In this document: positions 59,691-59,891 of the stretch, one piece after another
Layout: every line of letters begins with the position of its first letter
How positions within the stretch are numbered: the stretch's first letter is position 1
Origin: an uncultured Anaerolineales bacterium
GTDB taxonomy: Bacteria > Chloroflexota > Anaerolineae > Anaerolineales > Villigracilaceae
Length of the DNA: 59,891 nt
NCBI GenBank assembly: GCA_903873975.1
Contig: CAIQQN010000043.1
Span: 1 to 59,891 of the forward strand
Direction of reading: 5' to 3'
Translations under genes and position numbers: made by a program
Notes under the pieces: generated by a model
The model's database searches: none
Seen by the model: only the letters and a program-made list of their open reading frames with translations
What the model was told of the DNA's origin: nothing

Positions 59691-59891
59691 TTAACCCTTC
59701 AGGAATTCGTCCACCGAATCCTTGCTGATGCGGTAGGCGTTACCGAGTTTCTTGGCCTTCAGGCTGCCATCATTAATGGCTGCCATCACGTCTTCCTCTG
59801 AGACTTTCAGGAAGCCCGCGGCCTCCGCGGGGGTCATCACATCGGGCATGCCACCGGAGGGAGCACCACCGGAAGGTTTTTGCGGCTGCCC
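59691..59891 (-). CDS. Excisionase-type HTH DNA-binding protein (partial)
   Basis: The last 66 codons of a gene running off the window on the minus strand. A Gly/Pro/Ser-rich stretch is followed by MPDVMTPAEAAGFLKVSEED, then an HTH_17/excisionase pattern (EEDVMAAINDGSLKAKKLGNAYRISKDSVDEFLKG). Such proteins bind DNA as MerR-like winged helices and serve as excisionases or regulators. The N terminus is not in the window. Confidence 0.8.
   Translation of the reverse strand, partial: GQPQKPSGGAPSGGMPDVMTPAEAAGFLKVSEEDVMAAINDGSLKAKKLGNAYRISKDSVDEFLKG

Noticed and set aside
1-59891. CRISPR array, rRNA operon or complete insertion sequence
   Set aside because: No regularly spaced repeats, rRNA sequence or intact transposase was seen anywhere in the window.

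Overview
The window looks like a chromosomal segment of an anaerobic bacterium, most likely a Chloroflexota (Anaerolineae-type) organism. The supporting signs are three tungsten/molybdenum aldehyde:ferredoxin oxidoreductases, a pccB/accC/biotin-carrier acyl-CoA carboxylase operon, peptidoglycan genes (murI) without visible outer-membrane genes, PT-rich lipoproteins, and Cys-rich class III aminotransferases. The phylum is an inference from gene content; no rRNA is present. Promoters are sigma70-like and often carry an extended -10 (TGn-TATAMT). At least one gene, probably two or three, appears to be made from leaderless mRNA.

Positions 113-19667 (all + strand) form a large amine/amino-acid catabolic island. 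It starts with two class III aminotransferases, a CoA-acylating (methyl)malonate-semialdehyde dehydrogenase and an APC permease, a plausible beta-alanine/beta-aminoisobutyrate route to acetyl-/propionyl-CoA. Next comes an unexplained pair: a calcineurin-like phosphoesterase and an AbiEii-like nucleotidyltransferase. The rest holds a putrescine aminotransferase (PatA/YgjG type), an Lrp/AsnC regulator behind a duplicated operator-like repeat, a saccharopine-dehydrogenase-like enzyme, a second APC permease, an AOR, a GabT-like aminotransferase, a fifth class III aminotransferase and a second AOR. The logic appears to be import, transamination to an aldehyde or semialdehyde, then oxidation either to acyl-CoA or, through AOR, to the acid with reduced ferredoxin. 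Intercistronic hairpins punctuate the island.

Positions 19722-30384 hold tRNA-Thr(CGT), a GT4 glycosyltransferase, an AT-rich aminoglycoside-nucleotidyltransferase-like gene flanked by two attC-like palindromes (possible lone integron-type cassette), a NYN/LOTUS nuclease, a DHA2 drug exporter, a lipoprotein, a PAS/GAF sensor kinase, tRNA-Arg(TCG), rplS, a PuuD-like gamma-glutamyl hydrolase and murI. Positions 30509-34766 (- strand) are the acyl-CoA carboxylase operon, with an HD phosphohydrolase gene inside it.

Positions 34815-43030 (- strand) contain a small membrane protein, a decayed recombinase-like fragment and a surface-glycan cluster (GT39-like protein, large membrane protein, DegT aminotransferase, GNAT, GT2, cupin). 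Positions 43165-48092 (+) hold a DppA aminopeptidase, membrane glycosyltransferase, CPBP protein, GNAT, ComEA, methyltransferase and a small membrane protein. Positions 48165-53383 (-) hold a YedF-C/DsrE protein, a DUF2007 protein, a DnaQ-DinG fusion helicase, a membrane protein and plsX. The window ends with tRNA-Leu(GAG), an amino-acid ABC substrate-binding protein and permease without an ATPase, an SCP2-like protein paired with a third AOR, the bifunctional NAD(P)HX repair enzyme, and a partial excisionase-type HTH gene.
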